Origin: Acanthacorydalis orientalis
Lineage: Eukaryota; Arthropoda; Insecta; Megaloptera; Corydalidae
DNA length: 64,000 bases
Reading direction: 5' to 3'
NCBI GenBank assembly: GCA_034766995.1
Contig: CM068316.1
Span: forward strand, 18,696,590 to 18,760,589
The translations under genes were made by a program, and so were the position numbers. Of the stretch, positions 54,031 to 64,000 are shown piece after piece. Under the pieces are notes generated by a model. That model had not been told where the DNA came from and did no database searches. It saw nothing but the letters and a program-made list of their open reading frames with translations. Each line of letters starts with the position of its first letter. Within the stretch, counting starts at the first letter, position 1.

Positions 54031-54339
54031 GTAATAAAATGTACGTATGAAGTGCCTATCTTTGCATTACTTTCAAATTAAAATGTCATGGTTCAAAAAG
54101 GAACATCGAAGTAGCAAATAATATGAAAGTAAATTTTTTTAACATACAATGTTTAAGAAGTATTATATGTTTAAATAAACTGATTATACTATATAAATGA
54201 TCGTTCGAAATTGACAAATATTAAAAATCCGCCATATTAATTTGAATAATTCGAAGATAGGACAGGTACAATCTGACATATCTGTCATTTCCAATAGAAT
54301 TTTATAATACGTATAAAATGTATTTTTATAAATTGAAAT

Positions 54340-54720
54340 CACCCACCTGCGTTAGGCGATAATCGGTCTGAATATAACAGACCGGCTATAAAAAAAACTA
54401 TGCCGTTTTGTTAAACTAGAGTATAGCCCAACCCTTGCTATATTAACACACTGTTCTTAGTTCCTATACGGTTGATTATAATCACAACTTTTTACACTTA
54501 AAATCACCTTTTTTAGAGAAACACATTAGTTATAGTATTTCTTCTACACTTTAAAAATATTTTAGAGTTGTTTCCTCTTACAAATTAACAGTGTTTCACA
54601 AATTATTTTATAAAATGTGAAGCGCCGTACACAATTTCCTATGATAACAAAATGGCCGCCACTGAAACCAATTTTGTTCGATTTGCAGAAGGGCGCGGTA
54701 TATACTGATCTCTTTTTAAC
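54340..54720 (-). promoter_or_regulatory. Candidate G-beta promoter and non-coding first exon
   Basis: This region is richer in GC than its surroundings and lies 1.3-1.7 kb upstream of the G-beta start codon. On the minus strand ATCGCCTAACGCAG is followed by GTGGGT, a good splice donor (exon end at about 54,347). This would suit a 5'-UTR exon, since the coding exon begins only about 30-60 bp inside its own exon. GGCGGCCATTTTG (about 54,650) on the same strand resembles a YY1/Pho site, common near insect and vertebrate housekeeping promoters. No TATA box is evident. The transcription start is not determined. Confidence 0.3.
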
Positions 54721-63949
<9,229 letters not shown>

Positions 63950-64000
63950 CTTAAAGTAGAAATTACTTTTAGATTATCAATAATTAATAAGATCAGATGA

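Overview
The window is eukaryotic, most likely from an insect or other arthropod. It is very AT-rich and full of (AT)n microsatellites. It carries two intron-containing, highly conserved animal genes, both on the minus strand, and decayed copies of typical animal transposons (mariner, Tc1, a LINE, possibly piggyBac and hAT). I cannot name the species. There are no bacterial operons, CRISPR arrays or convincing RNA genes.

Layout: (1) 1-6,040 is gene-poor AT-rich DNA with a mariner remnant, a LINE reverse-transcriptase remnant and a possible piggyBac fragment. (2) 6,040-38,020 is a single 32-kb satellite domain. It is built from a 41-bp repeat, a 155-bp repeat (155-A), a second repeat of about 155 bp (155-B), TG/CA microsatellites rich in GTCC/GGAC, a 14-bp minisatellite, and a (GGAC)n block holding eight copies of a 127-bp unit. 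The families recur in inverted order on the right side, so the domain is a lopsided mirror image. Its strand pivot is at about 31,236. (3) 38,020-46,300 is intergenic. It contains GC-rich hairpin repeats, a CpG-rich island with a TATA box and a small unassigned ORF, a 364-bp element with terminal inverted repeats, an hAT-like remnant and a perfect 42-bp-arm hairpin. (4) 46,301-53,014 is the complete coding region of a heterotrimeric G-protein beta subunit in six coding exons, with its promoter probably near 54.3-54.7 kb. (5) 56,899-63,949 holds fourteen exons of a P5B-type ATPase (ATP13A2/3 family). The 5' exons lie beyond the right edge.

The two genes share a strand but have unrelated roles: G-protein signalling at the plasma membrane, and endolysosomal polyamine/cation transport. 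They look like neighbours by chance. The most unusual content is the satellite domain. A run of 41-bp units with rare variants at about 26,750-27,310 reappears, unit by unit and reverse-complemented, at about 31,355-32,000, which shows a true inverted duplication. The 127-bp unit of the GGAC block is recognisably a derivative of the reverse-complemented 155-bp satellite. This architecture (higher-order repeats, dyad-containing monomers, inverted arms) resembles centromeric or pericentromeric DNA. That role is an inference and cannot be shown from sequence alone. All repeat comparisons were made by eye.
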